Shown here piece by piece: positions 11,972-25,300 of a DNA stretch of 64,000 nucleotides. Location of the stretch: positions 1 through 64,000 of the forward strand of contig ARYC01003786.1 of assembly GCA_000711775.1 (NCBI GenBank), given 5' to 3'. The position numbers and the translations under genes were made by a program. Source of the stretch: Oxytricha trifallax. Its lineage: Eukaryota; Ciliophora; Spirotrichea; Sporadotrichida; Oxytrichidae. Position 1 is the first letter of the stretch. Every line of letters begins with the position of its first letter. The notes under the pieces were generated by a model. It was given only the letters and a program-made list of their open reading frames with translations, ran no database searches and was not told the DNA's origin.

Positions 11972-14900
11972 ATGGCTAAGGAAAACCAAATAAACGTACT
12001 TGAAACCCTAAAAATTTATAATCTAAGTACTTTCACATACGGATTATCATTTTTAATATCACAAATTCCGTTTCTATTTTTCTCTACTCTGTTTATCACT
12101 CTATTTTGCCTGCAACTATTGCTAATAAAATTATGGATGTAACAATTTCTATAAATTAAATCCTATTTGCTTATGATTAATTTTATTGATATTCTTAGAT
12201 CTTTTATACTTATTAATTCAAAAAAGATTTATATATATAAGATAGTTTAATATTTTTACAATTTTAAACTGCAAGAAAAAATTCTTTTGACTATCATTTA
12301 TAAATTAATTGATTATTTAATATTAGAGGAAAAATAATTTAACTTTATCATTAATTAATTGTAATTAATTTTTTCATTTTCACATAAATTTTAAGATATA
12401 ATGTTTAAATTAATGGTCCTTTTTAGTAAAAAAATTAATTAATATTATTTAAAAAAGTCTGTTTTTATTAAAATTTAATATATAATTTATGCAATCAATA
12501 ATATTGGAAAATCCAGGAAATAGTAATGATTTTTTCTAACAAGTCTGGGAAAAATAAACTATGGTGGCAAAGTATATTTTCAAATAAATTTCTGACAAAA
12601 GATTGGTCGAAAATTAAATAATTCGAGGAAAATAGATTTAAATTATTTACAGTCTTATAGATTACCAAGTAAAATCATATATAAAAGAAATTTTATCAAG
12701 TTATTATATGCACAAAAAATACTTAAAAAATATCCTAAATCTTATATTATATATAGTAGAGGATTGAAAAGTAATTAGAAATTTAAAAAAAAATTTTAAT
12801 TTATAAACTTTCCTCCCTTTAAAACTGGGATTTTAGGGCAGATTCTTTTTCATGGGTTTACTACTTGGCTTTGCTCTCTACTGATAAGTTTAAGCTTAGC
12901 TGTGCCAAGTTTTGACCCAAATAGTCTTCACAGATTGGGATGATGATACTCTTCCTGCCTAAACTAATGCATTAATCAATTTATATATAATATTTTCTAT
13001 TAACTGTCTATAAATAAAGGATTTGAGTATTTCACATTAGAGATTTTCCTTTTAAGTTTAATGTAGCTTTTATGATGAAACAGACATATAATTTTGAACC
13101 ATGCATTAAAAATCCGTATGAAAAGCAGATTTTTATCTTCAAATGCTTTTCTTTAATCCCAAAGATTCTAGCTCTACTTCTAATGCAATATTCAAATGAG
13201 ATTAACTGTAAATTAATTATCATAATTTATTAATATTATTAAATTAATCAACAGTATATCAGCAGTAGATATGATTACTTTAACTACAATAAATACATTG
13301 ATATCCGACAAGATGAAGGTTTTTACTTTAGAGTTTTATGTGCTGACCTAGTTTTCTATAAATTTTTAAAAAGATTAATTTCAACTCTATATCAATGAAA
13401 AATTCTTTCATCGGCAAATAAAATTAATGTTAAATTCTATTCATTGCTTTATCTCTATTTAGGTTAAGTTTTCACCAATAAAAAAAGCTTTTATTTCTTC
13501 TTATAACCTCATTTAATTATTTTATTACTAATTTACTTATATTAATTGATTTCCTTATAGATGTTAATGAATAATTATTCTTATGTTTTGCAGCAAAAGA
13601 CAGCAATAAAATCAAATAAGATCTACAGCTTCCTCTATAAAAATGAGTCAGGGTTATCCATATAATACTAATTAATCGTTTTATAAATTAATATTTAGAA
13701 TAAAGTTAAAATTATTTAAAATGAAATAGCTATAATTTCATGCAGAGGCTAAATTAGAAGGTAAATAAACCTGAGTAGAGTTCAAATCACGTTTACTAAG
13801 ATATCGAGCAAGATGAAAACATTATTCTCAAATTATATATTAAAAGGAATATATTAATGAATATCCAATAAAGAATATTTCTAATTTAATAAGTTTTTGT
13901 CATATTTTTTAGTTAGTTCATTAATCCTATTTTATAATAATATCTTAATTTTTTTCAAAAAATATTTTAATAATAACTTTAACAATGAGATATTTGCAGT
14001 TGAAATTGAGAATTTAAACAAAAGATTTAAGTAAAGAATCAACAATTATATGAATGTTGTAACTCTTTTAATCATTTTAATTTGGCAAATAAATTTCTAT
14101 AGATAAATATATCGAGAGTGCTGGGTAAATTTATTTTATTAAACCCACCCCCATATAAAAATAACACAAGAACAAAGAGTTAATACTAAGTGAACAAGAT
14201 TAATTTTGAAATAAGAAACAAAAAATAATATATATTTAATTTAGATTAATTACTACTGATGAGAAATTAAAAGCCTATTCCAGCAATATTTAAAACATAA
14301 GTAAGGCCATTTAACATTTCTTAAACGAAAGATTTTTACCAATTAATTTAAAATTTGAACATCTCTTAAAATTTTAATAAGCTATTATAACAAAATATAC
14401 TTCTTTTACCACGAGTAAGTCATTAAATTTATCTTTTTACCCTTATTTTTGTCTAATTTGAATCAAGGGCTTTAATCAAATAAGGAAAGACAATATGCTT
14501 AATTGGAGATAATGGTTCTGGAAAGACTAAAAACGATTTATTTTTGTTTGGGATTTCTATATTTATAATTTTACTCAAAATAGTTAAGCCAGAATTAATG
14601 CTAATTTATTTAATGAAGACTACACTAGTTAAGATATTTGCAGATCTCTACAAACTAGATGATCCCAAAAAGAACCAAACTGTTTTGAAAGTTTGTGGCA
14701 AGAATATTCTCAAATATCCAGAGCAAGACAAAAAATATATAAAACTCTGTCATTAATTCGACTTTCTATTTCAAGAATTGATTTCGGGATAGCATTTACT
14801 CTTAACATGCAAGATGAGAGGTATTGCACAAGAGCAGATTGAAAAGAAAAAGAAAAAACTCTCAATGATTATAAAATAATATGAATAAAATTCCAAAAAC

Positions 14901-17900
14901 CCTTTAATAAATTTAAATTAAATTGATATTTTGTTTGACCTTGGTCTGGACCAGGAAAATAAAGCTGATAAAACAGTAAAATCTCTCGAATGGCATAAAA
15001 GAGGAGTCTCAATATGTTAAGCTCTTCTGGGTGAAGCCAAATTGATTTTTTAGATGAGCCCACTGCTAATCTAAGTGAAGAATCAGCTCAGGATCTCTGG
15101 AATGTCATATCAAAGATAAAATATATCGATCATATTAGATCAGGACTTGTAACTACTTAAGATTTAAATGATATTCAAAGAGGGTGTCCGAATGCTCAGA
15201 TAGTGGTAAGAGACTTAGATTTTATTAAATACTGTTTAAATATTTCTAGATCTGAGGAAATAATATTATATTAACGATTAAATTATTTTTAAAAAAGTAA
15301 AGCAGGTATAAATTCAAAGCAATAAAAATTAAATAGTTAATTGAATCTATTTTTAAAATCTTTGTTTTAAGTCTGAATTTGTATTTAAAATACTCTGAAT
15401 AAATTAGGGAAGCAAGATACTCTTATTTTAGAGAACTTTTAAATATTTATAATTAATTTTTCTATATCAAGCGATAAAATAGATTCCATCTAGAAATATC
15501 ATTCCTCTATTAAATTTGATGTGCTGACAATTAAATTTAATGAAAACATATTGGAGATATTCATAAAACTAAACTAAAACTTTTATTAATAACAATAATT
15601 TTAATTTATTTCTGTAAATTAATCGTCCTTCTATAATATTGTTTTTACTTTTCAATTCATTTATAATTAAAAATAAGCCCATAAAAAGAATAACTTAGAA
15701 GAAAGAAAATCTTTTTACACTCACCTAGAGAATAAGAATGATAAAATAAAATTATCAGCATATTTCAAAAACGTAAACACTACCTTTTATCCTCATAAAA
15801 ATTCTCAATAATTCTTGAAAATAGAGGATGCTTAAATTCTGAGCCATAATATGTAAAGATTGAAGAAGACAAAATATACAGAGTGAATAGAATATTCTTA
15901 CTAATCAAGAGAAAATTTATGTATTCAACTCAGTTTTAGAGAGAAAAATAATATTTTAACTTGTAAATTTATAATTAAATTAATACTAAATTTGAAGATT
16001 TTATCAATAAAGTTTCTTATTTCAAGAAAAGTAATCCATACTAATAAATGCTAGTAGTTATAAAATAATTAGAAAATTGTATAAAATTATATTTTCAATT
16101 TATAATATGTATATAAAGACTTAAGTTTTAAAAGATATAATTTCCCTCATTTCATAACATTTCCATAATTATTAAATTTAATTCCCTAAGAAAATTAGAA
16201 AATAGATTTACTTAGAAAATTAATTGATGTTTACGTTACATATAACTGAAGAAAACAATTTCAAAAATATATATTTTTGCATTTTTATAGGTAATTTATT
16301 ATTCAATAGACTTCGCTACATTTCAACAGGAATTCAATCAAAATAAATATAATTGTGCTTTGTACTTGAAAACAAATTTATAAAATTTAAAATAAAAGAT
16401 ATTTTCAATTCAGTTACATTAGCTGGCTTGGAAAAAGCATCCAAATACATTTATAAGAAAGAGTAAATTTATTGAGGATATTTTCCTTTGCCATACTATT
16501 ATTTTAAGTTATTTTAATAACGTATTTTTTAAATACAATGACACTAGGAGAGGAATATAAAATTATTCTTACAGTATACGTTTTTACTTTATATTAAATA
16601 TGTTTTTCAGGAAATGAAACAAATCGAAAGTTATGAAGTACAAGCATCAATCTAACAAGATTTAATTATATGCAAATTAAAAAAATAAAATTGATATATA
16701 AAAATCCTGACAGTAATTAGATAATTATATGTTGATTAAGAAATAAATTACTACTATTTATTGTTGGGAGTAAACTAAATTACCTTATGATAAGAAAAAT
16801 AAAAGGATTTTATCCTCAAATTAAATGTTGCTGGTTTTTAATTAATTATCAATTAGGGCATTTAAACTAAATTATACTCCATTGAATATTTATTAGAATA
16901 CTAAAATAATAGTTGTCACTTTACTAATGCAAATTTTTTATAGAGTAATTTACAGATGATGTTTATTTCATATCCCCTATATTTTTACTGATTTGACTCG
17001 GGATAGGAAGATTTCTTTGGAAGCCACGCTTATAGGCTTAACTCAGTTATTGATAAAAAACGAGGATTTTGTCAACAAATCCTCTGTATAATGCTGCTAA
17101 GATTTAAGCTATTCTTTAGAATAAAAAAGATGCTACATTGCAATGCTTTTCATATCTAGGATAATAGTATTAATTGAGTAGAATTAAATGATTATGTTAA
17201 GGATGATAAAAGATTGTATATATATCTTTAAACAATAATACTTTGGGCTAATACTCTAGAATTAACAACGCAAAATGACCAGGATAGTCATAAAAGCAAT
17301 GGAGACATTCAACAAAACCTTGGAAATTTAAGAGAAGTAGTGCTTTTAAAATTGCAGGCAATCTTGTTTTGTCTGTGCTCTCGAATATTTCTTTATAATT
17401 AAGTTGAGGACACGGAGCAGAAAAGGAGGTATGTTTATATAAATGCATGGTTCTCCAGATTTGCCAATTATATTGGATACTTCATCTTTGATTATATCGT
17501 GTTCTTAATCCTCACATTAAATCCTGACAAATATTTAAGTTAATAAATTTTTATTAAATATTGGATGCTTAATTAAATTAAAATCTTAGATTTTATTAAA
17601 ACTCTGATACAACAAAATTATAATATATTTTTCTTATTTAAGCCACATTATTAATTTAAATTGATGACTAAAGTAGTTATATTTTATAATAGCATGTATA
17701 ACTCGCCAGGATAGCTACAGAGATTACGATTACATTAATAAAAATTCCTAATTTGCTAAAATTCGGAGTATCAATTATACCATATTCTCTACATTACTAG
17801 CTTCTTTTTTTAAAAATAAAGACAATGCTTTTATAAATAGCGGGGCCTGCTTTTATCTATTTTTTATCAATCTTTTTAATCAGTTACTAAAGCGAATAAT

Positions 17901-20900
17901 TTAATTTTGATAAACTTATTCTATCAAGTATTTATTTTAATATTAATAATATATTTTAGATTATTACATAATGTAGAAATTGATTACAAAGGAGAATTTG
18001 ATTATTTATATTCAATAATAACCCAGAATTTATAAAATAAATTTATTATAATTTTATAAAATAACTAGTTTAATTATTAATGGAAACACAAGCTTATATT
18101 TATGGATCCATTTATTTATAATCTATGGAGTTTAGGATTTATGGATCTTTTAGCTCAAGTAAATTAGATAGGACGAATTATAACTAAATTAATAAAACTA
18201 CAATTAAGTTTAAATAAAACAATTTTCCAAGATTATATTCTTTAAACATTTATATTTAAATGTAGCTTGATTTTACAATTACCTGTACTTTTTATATAAC
18301 ATATTAAAAGCTAAATTATTTGCTTAAATTTCCAATTTATTTAAGCTAAAAACATTTGATTAAAGTGATTTTATCTCACTTTCACAAACAGACAAAATAG
18401 TTACGGCAAAGAGCAAGTCCAAATAATTTTATTAATTCATTATAGAACATTAGAATTTTGTTGATTTAGTCAGCTATACTATCTGTAATAGTAGCAAAAT
18501 TATTCTAACTTACTTATTTGAACAATTAAAATATAAATTAGCAATATTTTGTAAATATTTTAATTCCAGATGACCCAAAAATCGGGTGGAAGTTTCCTGA
18601 ACTTTCTTAATGTAAAATTTAATCTTTTTATGACCCATAATTATTAAGAAGATATAGAGGAGTAGTTAGAAGTTAAGTACCTGTAATTCAGATTACGACT
18701 TATAGGATTGAGAACACTTGAAATCATCTCAAATACTTATGAAATATATATAGTGGATCAATTCCAGCCTAACATACCTAGAGTTCATAAATGAACTGGT
18801 ATTCAGAAGAAACGAAATAGTGCTTAGAATCCATGCTAATAGAGATATTGACTGATTGATTAGTAAATTTTAAGTACAATTATAAAAATTAAATTAGTCC
18901 GGAAGCTAGTTGATAGTTGCTATAAAGATTAATTAACTTTCATAAAAAATATTTTTTATAATAATATAGTGCAGGAAACTAACCCCCCCCAAATTTTTAA
19001 TGATAAAGCCGTGCGAGGCATAGAAAACTACTAACTTTTAAATAATATAAACAATTGTACAAATCTTGAAATTAAAAATTAAATTTTAATTGTTATAACT
19101 CTTTTATTGTCTTTGGCAATATTTATTGGGTATCGTTCTGCTACTATTAGTTATACTCATTGATATATGCAGAACAAAGTAGAGATTATAAGTAAATCAA
19201 AATTCATGATTCATATATCTTATTCTGGATATGCTGTAAAAATTAATATTTTCTTAAACTAGTGCATATTAACTTAAAAATAATATTATGCTGATGATAC
19301 AAAAAGCAACATTCTTTAAGTTGATGAAGAGTAAAATGTATAACATCCCACTTTTTTTAAAATCAGGTTTGGAATAATAATCTAAAAATAAGAAAAATTA
19401 AAAATTGTTCTCAACTAATTTAAACCAAGAAAATATCAGAACAAGTTCTTAATTGTAGTTTAAAAATACTGATAAAGAGGATGGTGATAATTCAACTTAG
19501 AAAATGCAAAATCATAGATATTAAATGGTTTTTATATAATAAATAAGAAATTTAAAGAATTTAAATTACAGAATATAACTAAATATTTTACCATTGTTTC
19601 TGCTAAAGTAGTGTCTTTAAATTTTTTTCTATTACATAGGTTAAATAATGTAAGAATAGCTAAATCAAGAGGTACCATATTTGTGCGTAATTAATCTCTA
19701 AATAATGTATAATAAAGATAAATTTACTGTAAATATTAAGAAAATTAAGTTTATGCTGGAAAGATACATGGAGTCTATGGATTTAATTTTATTTTAATAT
19801 ATCTTAAAGAATGAATCTAATGTATTTAGTAAAACTACTCTTCTATAGCTATTGTATACAAATATTGCTAAAGTACAATTGATTTGGAAAAATTATTTTA
19901 AAACAAATAAATATTAATCTAAATTATTGGCAGTTATAGTTCTCCAAATTGATGATCTATGATTTTTTCAATAAGGAATTTAATCAGCTGGACTTTGTTA
20001 TTGGCGGTACAATTTTATTGCATCCTTGGAACGGGCACAATTAAGTGAATTTAGAGGTGTTAAATTAAAGTTGAGTAAACTCGTTCCAGGGATGCGATAA
20101 AATTGTACCGCCAATGACAAAGTCCAGTTAAATAAATTCCTTATTAAAAGAACCATAGATCATCAAATTTGGAGAACTATAGCTGCCAATAATTTAGATA
20201 AATATTTATTTATTATAAAATAATTTTCCCAAATCAATTGTACTTTAGCAATATTATTTTAATTTTTCCAAATAATGATCCTTCTATAAATTTATGATTA
20301 TTGTGTAAGATGAGTGGAAGAGCTTATAGTGACATTTACTATGGAAATATGCATATTAGCTACTCGCGAAGCATAAATGTTCACAATTAAATCGGCATGT
20401 CTCCAGAAGAATACGTGATAATATATGGTTACATTTTAGTATCAAATTTAAAGTAAAATTAAAAAATGCATGCTGATTAAATTTCAATATTTCCATAATA
20501 TAGGATTACTTGACAGTTATTGAACACTTTGATTTTATTGCAAAAATTAAATAACTTGAAATGAAATTGTGATATTAGAATAAAAATTAAAACTTCTCTA
20601 ATCGCTCTTGCTAAATTTTAAAATTTAAACTTTAAATATTGATATATTATACATCTATTGGTCTAATCTAATTATTTAGCAGGTATATTAAAATCATAAA
20701 TATTTTTTGAGATTTTTTTAAATATGTCAATGCTGAGAATATGATTTTAAGTTTAGTTTATTATTTAAAACATATTCATATCTATAAAATGAGTATGATT
20801 TTATTAATTTTATGTTAAAAAACTATTTCCTGTATAAAATTGGCTTTCTAGGATATGCTTGTTCTCTCACTTTTATCTTATCTACTCTTCTTTTAGTTTC

Positions 20901-22000
20901 TTATAATACATTTTCATTTTCTATGTGCTTTTCAGCATGATTATTGATTATTTTCTCTTGTGTATCAAAAGTAAGACATAATCCTTACCGCACTCTAAAA
21001 TAGTAGAAAATACTGCCCATACATCCCATTATATTATTGTAGGAATACATTTGATTTGGGAAATAATTAAATAAATTAAATTAATTAAAATTAAATTAGT
21101 GGCAGTTTACTTTCTGGAAACCTAGACAATATGGTTTTAGTACGATAGAGAATTCAAAATCTACTGGACTTTACAATAGGCGTTACCCCTCTATCGCATC
21201 CCTGAAACGAGATAAAACGACTTTAAATTTGGCATTAAAATCAACTAAACAAATCACCAAATATTAAAGTCAAGTTATCTCCCTCTGGGGAAGAAATAGA
21301 GGGGTGCCGCTATAGTAAAGTCCAGCTGATTTTGAATCTCTATTGAACGAGTACCATATCGTCAAGGTTTCCAGAAAGTTAACTGTTACTAATTTAATTT
21401 TAATTAATTTAATTTACTTAATTATTTCACAAATTAAATGTATTCCTACAATAGTCTTATTCTTTCATATTGGAAAGTAACCAAGATTGTCCATTAATAA
21501 ATATGAAAAAATTAAATTCAAAAACTTTCATTTAAATGATTTAAATTCAGCATTTCATTTAGTCTATATTATTAGTGGATCGATAAAAAAGAGTTCAATC
21601 AAAACTTGTATTTATTATATTTAAATCCTTCTTAATAGATTAATTATTTTTGTTTTTTACAAAGAAATTAGGGGCAATTTTAAAAGCCATTTAATTAAGT
21701 TATTTAATATTAGTTTATATTGAGAGGTGGTAACAAATGAAAGTTACAAATCGCTCTCGCTCTATTCTGAACTCCAAAGTATATCTTCATAGATGAGATT
21801 TTCAAATTTTTAGATCCGCTCTCTAAGGAAAATTTAAAAGATTACTTGAAATAAATAGCAGGACTAATCAATCAACTATAGTACTAATATAATAAAGCAG
21901 AGGAGATCTTGAAAACTTTTGTGAAATTCCTTATCATATGATAGATGGAAAGATCTAAAAAGACAATGCATTTAAATGAATTATTTATATTTTTTTCATT
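11972..22000 (+). CDS. ABCA-type ABC transporter, germline gene in many segments
   Basis: ABCA proteins are full transporters (TMD1-NBD1-TMD2-NBD2) that move lipids and related substrates. The pieces occur in that order. TMD1: 11972-12140, MAKENQINVLETLKIYNLS then hydrophobic helices, matching the E..kG..E.mki.GLs block; further pieces occur at 12840-12975 and 13030-13215. NBD1: Walker A LIGDNGSGKT (about 14496-14525), then FLFQELISGQHL (14765-14795), KSLEWHKRG at the signature site (about 14970), Walker B LIFLDEPTANL (15043-15075), and TTQ at the H-loop. TMD2: EDTEQKRRYVYINAWFSRF to IFDYIVFLI (17410-17510) and 17700-17890. NBD2: SGRAYSDIYYG..IG.SPEEY (20310-20415) and YIFIDEIFKFLDPLSKE (21770-21825). 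The signature and H-loop are degenerate and NBD2 Walker A was not found. Gaps contain IES-like DNA and two palindromic elements. It is likely one gene, possibly decayed. Confidence 0.7.
15300..16900. other. AT-rich eliminated-type DNA between NBD1 and TMD2 pieces
   Basis: About 1.6 kb of A/T-rich sequence. I see no coding stretch longer than a few tens of codons and no repeat end. Confidence 0.5.
18560..18900 (+). CDS. Possible linker segment of the ABCA-like gene
   Basis: Plus-strand reading gives charged, glutamine-using translation (YQEDIEEQLEVKYL near 18645-18690, IVDQFQPNIPRVHK near 18750-18790) in one frame. It lies between TMD2 and NBD2 of the ABCA-like gene. No domain is recognised; placement in that gene is by position only. 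Confidence 0.3.
19861..20256. mobile_element. Palindromic (foldback) element, copy 1
   Basis: A near-perfect palindrome of about 396 bases with arms of about 180 bases. It begins tattgctaaagtacaattg and ends with the reverse complement. The inner arm holds ctggactttgttattggcgg and a catccttggaac motif, repeated inverted on the other side. The loop (about 20035-20075) carries tgaatttagaggtg. Related copies lie at 21036-21453 and 56319-57859. No coding capacity; TA at both ends suggests a TA target, as for Tc1/mariner-derived MITEs. It sits between segments of the ABCA-like gene. Confidence 0.88.
21036..21453. mobile_element. Palindromic (foldback) element, copy 2
   Basis: A second member of the same family, about 418 bases. 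Its outer ends are ttgtaggaatacatttgatt and the reverse complement. Inner conserved blocks (ggactttacaataggcg, ctatcgcatccctgaaacg) correspond to those of copy 1, while the outer arms differ, so it belongs to another subgroup. The loop contains caccaaatattaaag. Flanked by TA. It lies inside the ABCA-like gene, between two NBD2 pieces. Confidence 0.86.
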
Positions 22001-22364
22001 AATTTATAATGAATTGCCTAAAAGATTCAACATTAATATAATCGACTGAAGGCTATGATGATTCATGATTTTTAGTAAATAAAGCGAAATTTTAAATGTG
22101 ATATACAAATTAATTTATTATAAATAATGGCAAGAACTGAGGCCTAAGCATATAAAAATAAAAAACATTAAAATATAAAATTTTGTAAGGTATCATATCA
22201 TGGTTTTATGTAGAATAGTGCATTTTAAAATTAATTGCAAATTACTACATATGTTACATATCTTCCTAGAGTTCTAATTTTTTAAGTTACTTATTTAGCT
22301 ACAAACTAAGAGTGAGCACGAAATGATTATTTGAAAAGTAAATAATTTATATCTGTCTGATGAT

Positions 22365-25300
22365 TTCTTTTCTATCTCGCTTCTCTTAATATGATTTTAA
22401 GGTTAGGTAATTGCTTCATGTCATTTATCCTTGTTTCATATTTTATGCTTCAAGCCAAATTTTTAATTTAACCATCTCCATCTGATATGGAATTCTCAAC
22501 ACTGTATTAATTGGCAGTAGTATTATGCTTCTTGGCTTCTTGGCATGTTGAAAATCTAGAATTGCTATCCTATATATAATTGAGTGTTATGCACAATTAA
22601 TGTTGTTAAAATAAATAAAATAGTTAATTAAAGATTATATAATTCTTATGTATAAAATAAAATGGTTTTTATTAAGACTTTTAACTACTGATCAGTACAT
22701 TAAATATGATACATTTTAATAATTTAGTATGATGCTCATGAATCTACTCATGATTCAAATTTTATTAAACAGATCTGCATATCTGATACTTTTAACAAAA
22801 TAGTAATATTTAAATTTTAATTAATGTAGATATTACATTATTTTATTATAATTAACAAAAATGTATTAAATCTTAATCTTGTCTAACAGATTAGCAATTT
22901 ATCTTAGAAATAAGAAACATCACACATTAGTTATAAATAATTAATAAATTTGGGGAAATAGGAATATTTTTCTCATATTTAGGAAATGAATTTTACAAAT
23001 TGTTCATTTTTTCAAATAGTCAGGCCTTTGATAATGGCATACCAGCTACCAACAGCTTTAAAAATAAAAAATATTTTAGGAGATATGGATTTTTATGCTA
23101 AGTCAAACCTATGTCTAAGTGTAGAAAAAATCATTGCATCTCCAAATTAGGTACATAACTTATCTAAAAAAGCACATACAGATAAGAGCTTAGTATTTTC
23201 TCAGGAAATTTTATAACTGAGATGCATCCTAAATCTCCATAGTCAGATAAATTTGTACCTCACCTATTAATGAACTCTATAGATTATAAACTTAATTATG
23301 ATAAAATATATAAACCCCAGTACGTATGTACACATAGAATTTGTAAGTTGATAAAAAGTTTTAATTATATCGATAAATAAGGAAATTTAAAAGTACAGAA
23401 TTTAACTTAATTTGAGGAAGCCGATCAAGAGAATGCAACCACGGTGAAGATGTGAAAATTCATGATTTTATTTCGAGGCCATACTTCCCATACTTATAGT
23501 GTTTGCTGGTCAAGAATATGTGTGCTTTGTACCTAATTGACCGATTAGTAAAAAAGATTTACCGTTAACAGAGTTTCTTAAGGGATGCGGTTTAACCTCC
23601 ACATTTGAATTAACCTTGATTTTTAATAATTAATAATTATAGCTTTATTAATTAAATCAATAATGGAATCAAAAATGTAATAAATATGCGATGGCTATCG
23701 CACTTTCATTATTACACACACAACTCACACACCCTGCTAACTTCTCTGCGCTTTGTGGGCATTTTGAAGAGTTACTCACGCTCTGTCGATCCGTGTCCTT
23801 GATTTTACGTAATTGCACATTTTTCATAATTTCCCTTTTAAACACTGCGCTAATTTTGTTCTCAGATGCTTGTTGCATCGGAATAGCATTATAGCTTCAC
23901 TATTTAAGCACTTTTAAAATATGGTAATTTTAATTAATTCAAGCTAATTACACTTACACTCTTTATAGAGTGCTTGTATACACTATATTTAATTCACGCA
24001 AGTGAAAAACACAAGCAATTATTATGTTATTTAATCCTAATTTATTGTTACTTTGCACTCTATAAAAGTGCAATTATTTTCCTATTTTATTTAAGTGACA
24101 TTTTTATAATGTGCTAAATTTAATCAAATTCAAATCAATATATTTATTTCACTTAGTTTTAAAGATTTCGGCTAGTATCAATTTTATTCTCTCAATTAAA
24201 TCTGATAAAATGCTGTTGTTTACTAAAAATTAAAGATATGGATTTTTAAGATTTATAATAGCTTATTAATTGGTTTATTTATTTTGTAATAAATAAGTTA
24301 GAGCAATATTTTTTATCAATGATATTTTTCTTGTTCATTTTAGCATTTCTTATTTTATAAATGAAACATTTTATATTATAAGACTCGTTATGTTTATATA
24401 TCAATTGAATTAATTCTTTTATCTTAGTTTAGATATTAAAAATAGAATGATAAAATAAATAAAATAAGTAAAATAAATATATTGATAGTTTATAGGTAAG
24501 TTAAAGTTTAATTAACTTTGAAGCTTTACTACCACTGTCGGTGAAGCATAAGCATTTATATTAATATATTAAGAAATCAATCACTTTTTAGGCATCTTTT
24601 ACCTCTCTTTTTGGCTGAATTCTTTTATGATATCTGTTTTGCACACCAAAGGTTTCATCTTAATCTGACTAAGTTGAATTTTCAGAAAGATCATTTTTTT
24701 TCTGAGTTTTAGCTTTGAATTTAGTAATTGCATACTTTCTTTTCTATACTACATATTGATTAAATGTGCAATTAGTTGCTTAAGGAACTGTTTCAATATG
24801 CTTAAGAGGACCTAGTTAAATTATGATAAATTTCTCATTTCATACTCAGCGAGCAATTATTAAACTTAGAGAATATCAGAGTAATCTTTAAAATCATACA
24901 GCAATTGGTATATTTTGAGAACTACTAAGCCTGAGTCTCTTTCATTCTGTTGGTAACTTTAAATTCTGTAAAAAAAACATTCACTTTTCCTAAGTACCTT
25001 TCAATAATTTCAATTTAGTCGATCTCTTAAACTTGCTATTAAAGATCTGTGATTCTGAAGTTCTTAATATATGATATTTTAAAAGTTTCGCTATTTTAGG
25101 AAAAATAATACCATTTGTTTTGAATCTTTTTAAAGACCATAATTTTAGATTAATTTTCACCGAAAATCTAAACAAGCACTGACTTTAAAACATTTGAATT
25201 AAGAAAGCCTAATAGATCACAATTAACTTAATTATGTGCGGTAAGTTAATATTTAGTCTTACAATCATATTTTAATAGTCTGTACTGTTGAAATGAGTCT

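Noticed and set aside
14869-15063. Minus-strand open frame opposite the ABC segment
   Set aside because: It is antisense to a plus-strand stretch with a clear Walker B motif; the plus strand explains the base pattern.
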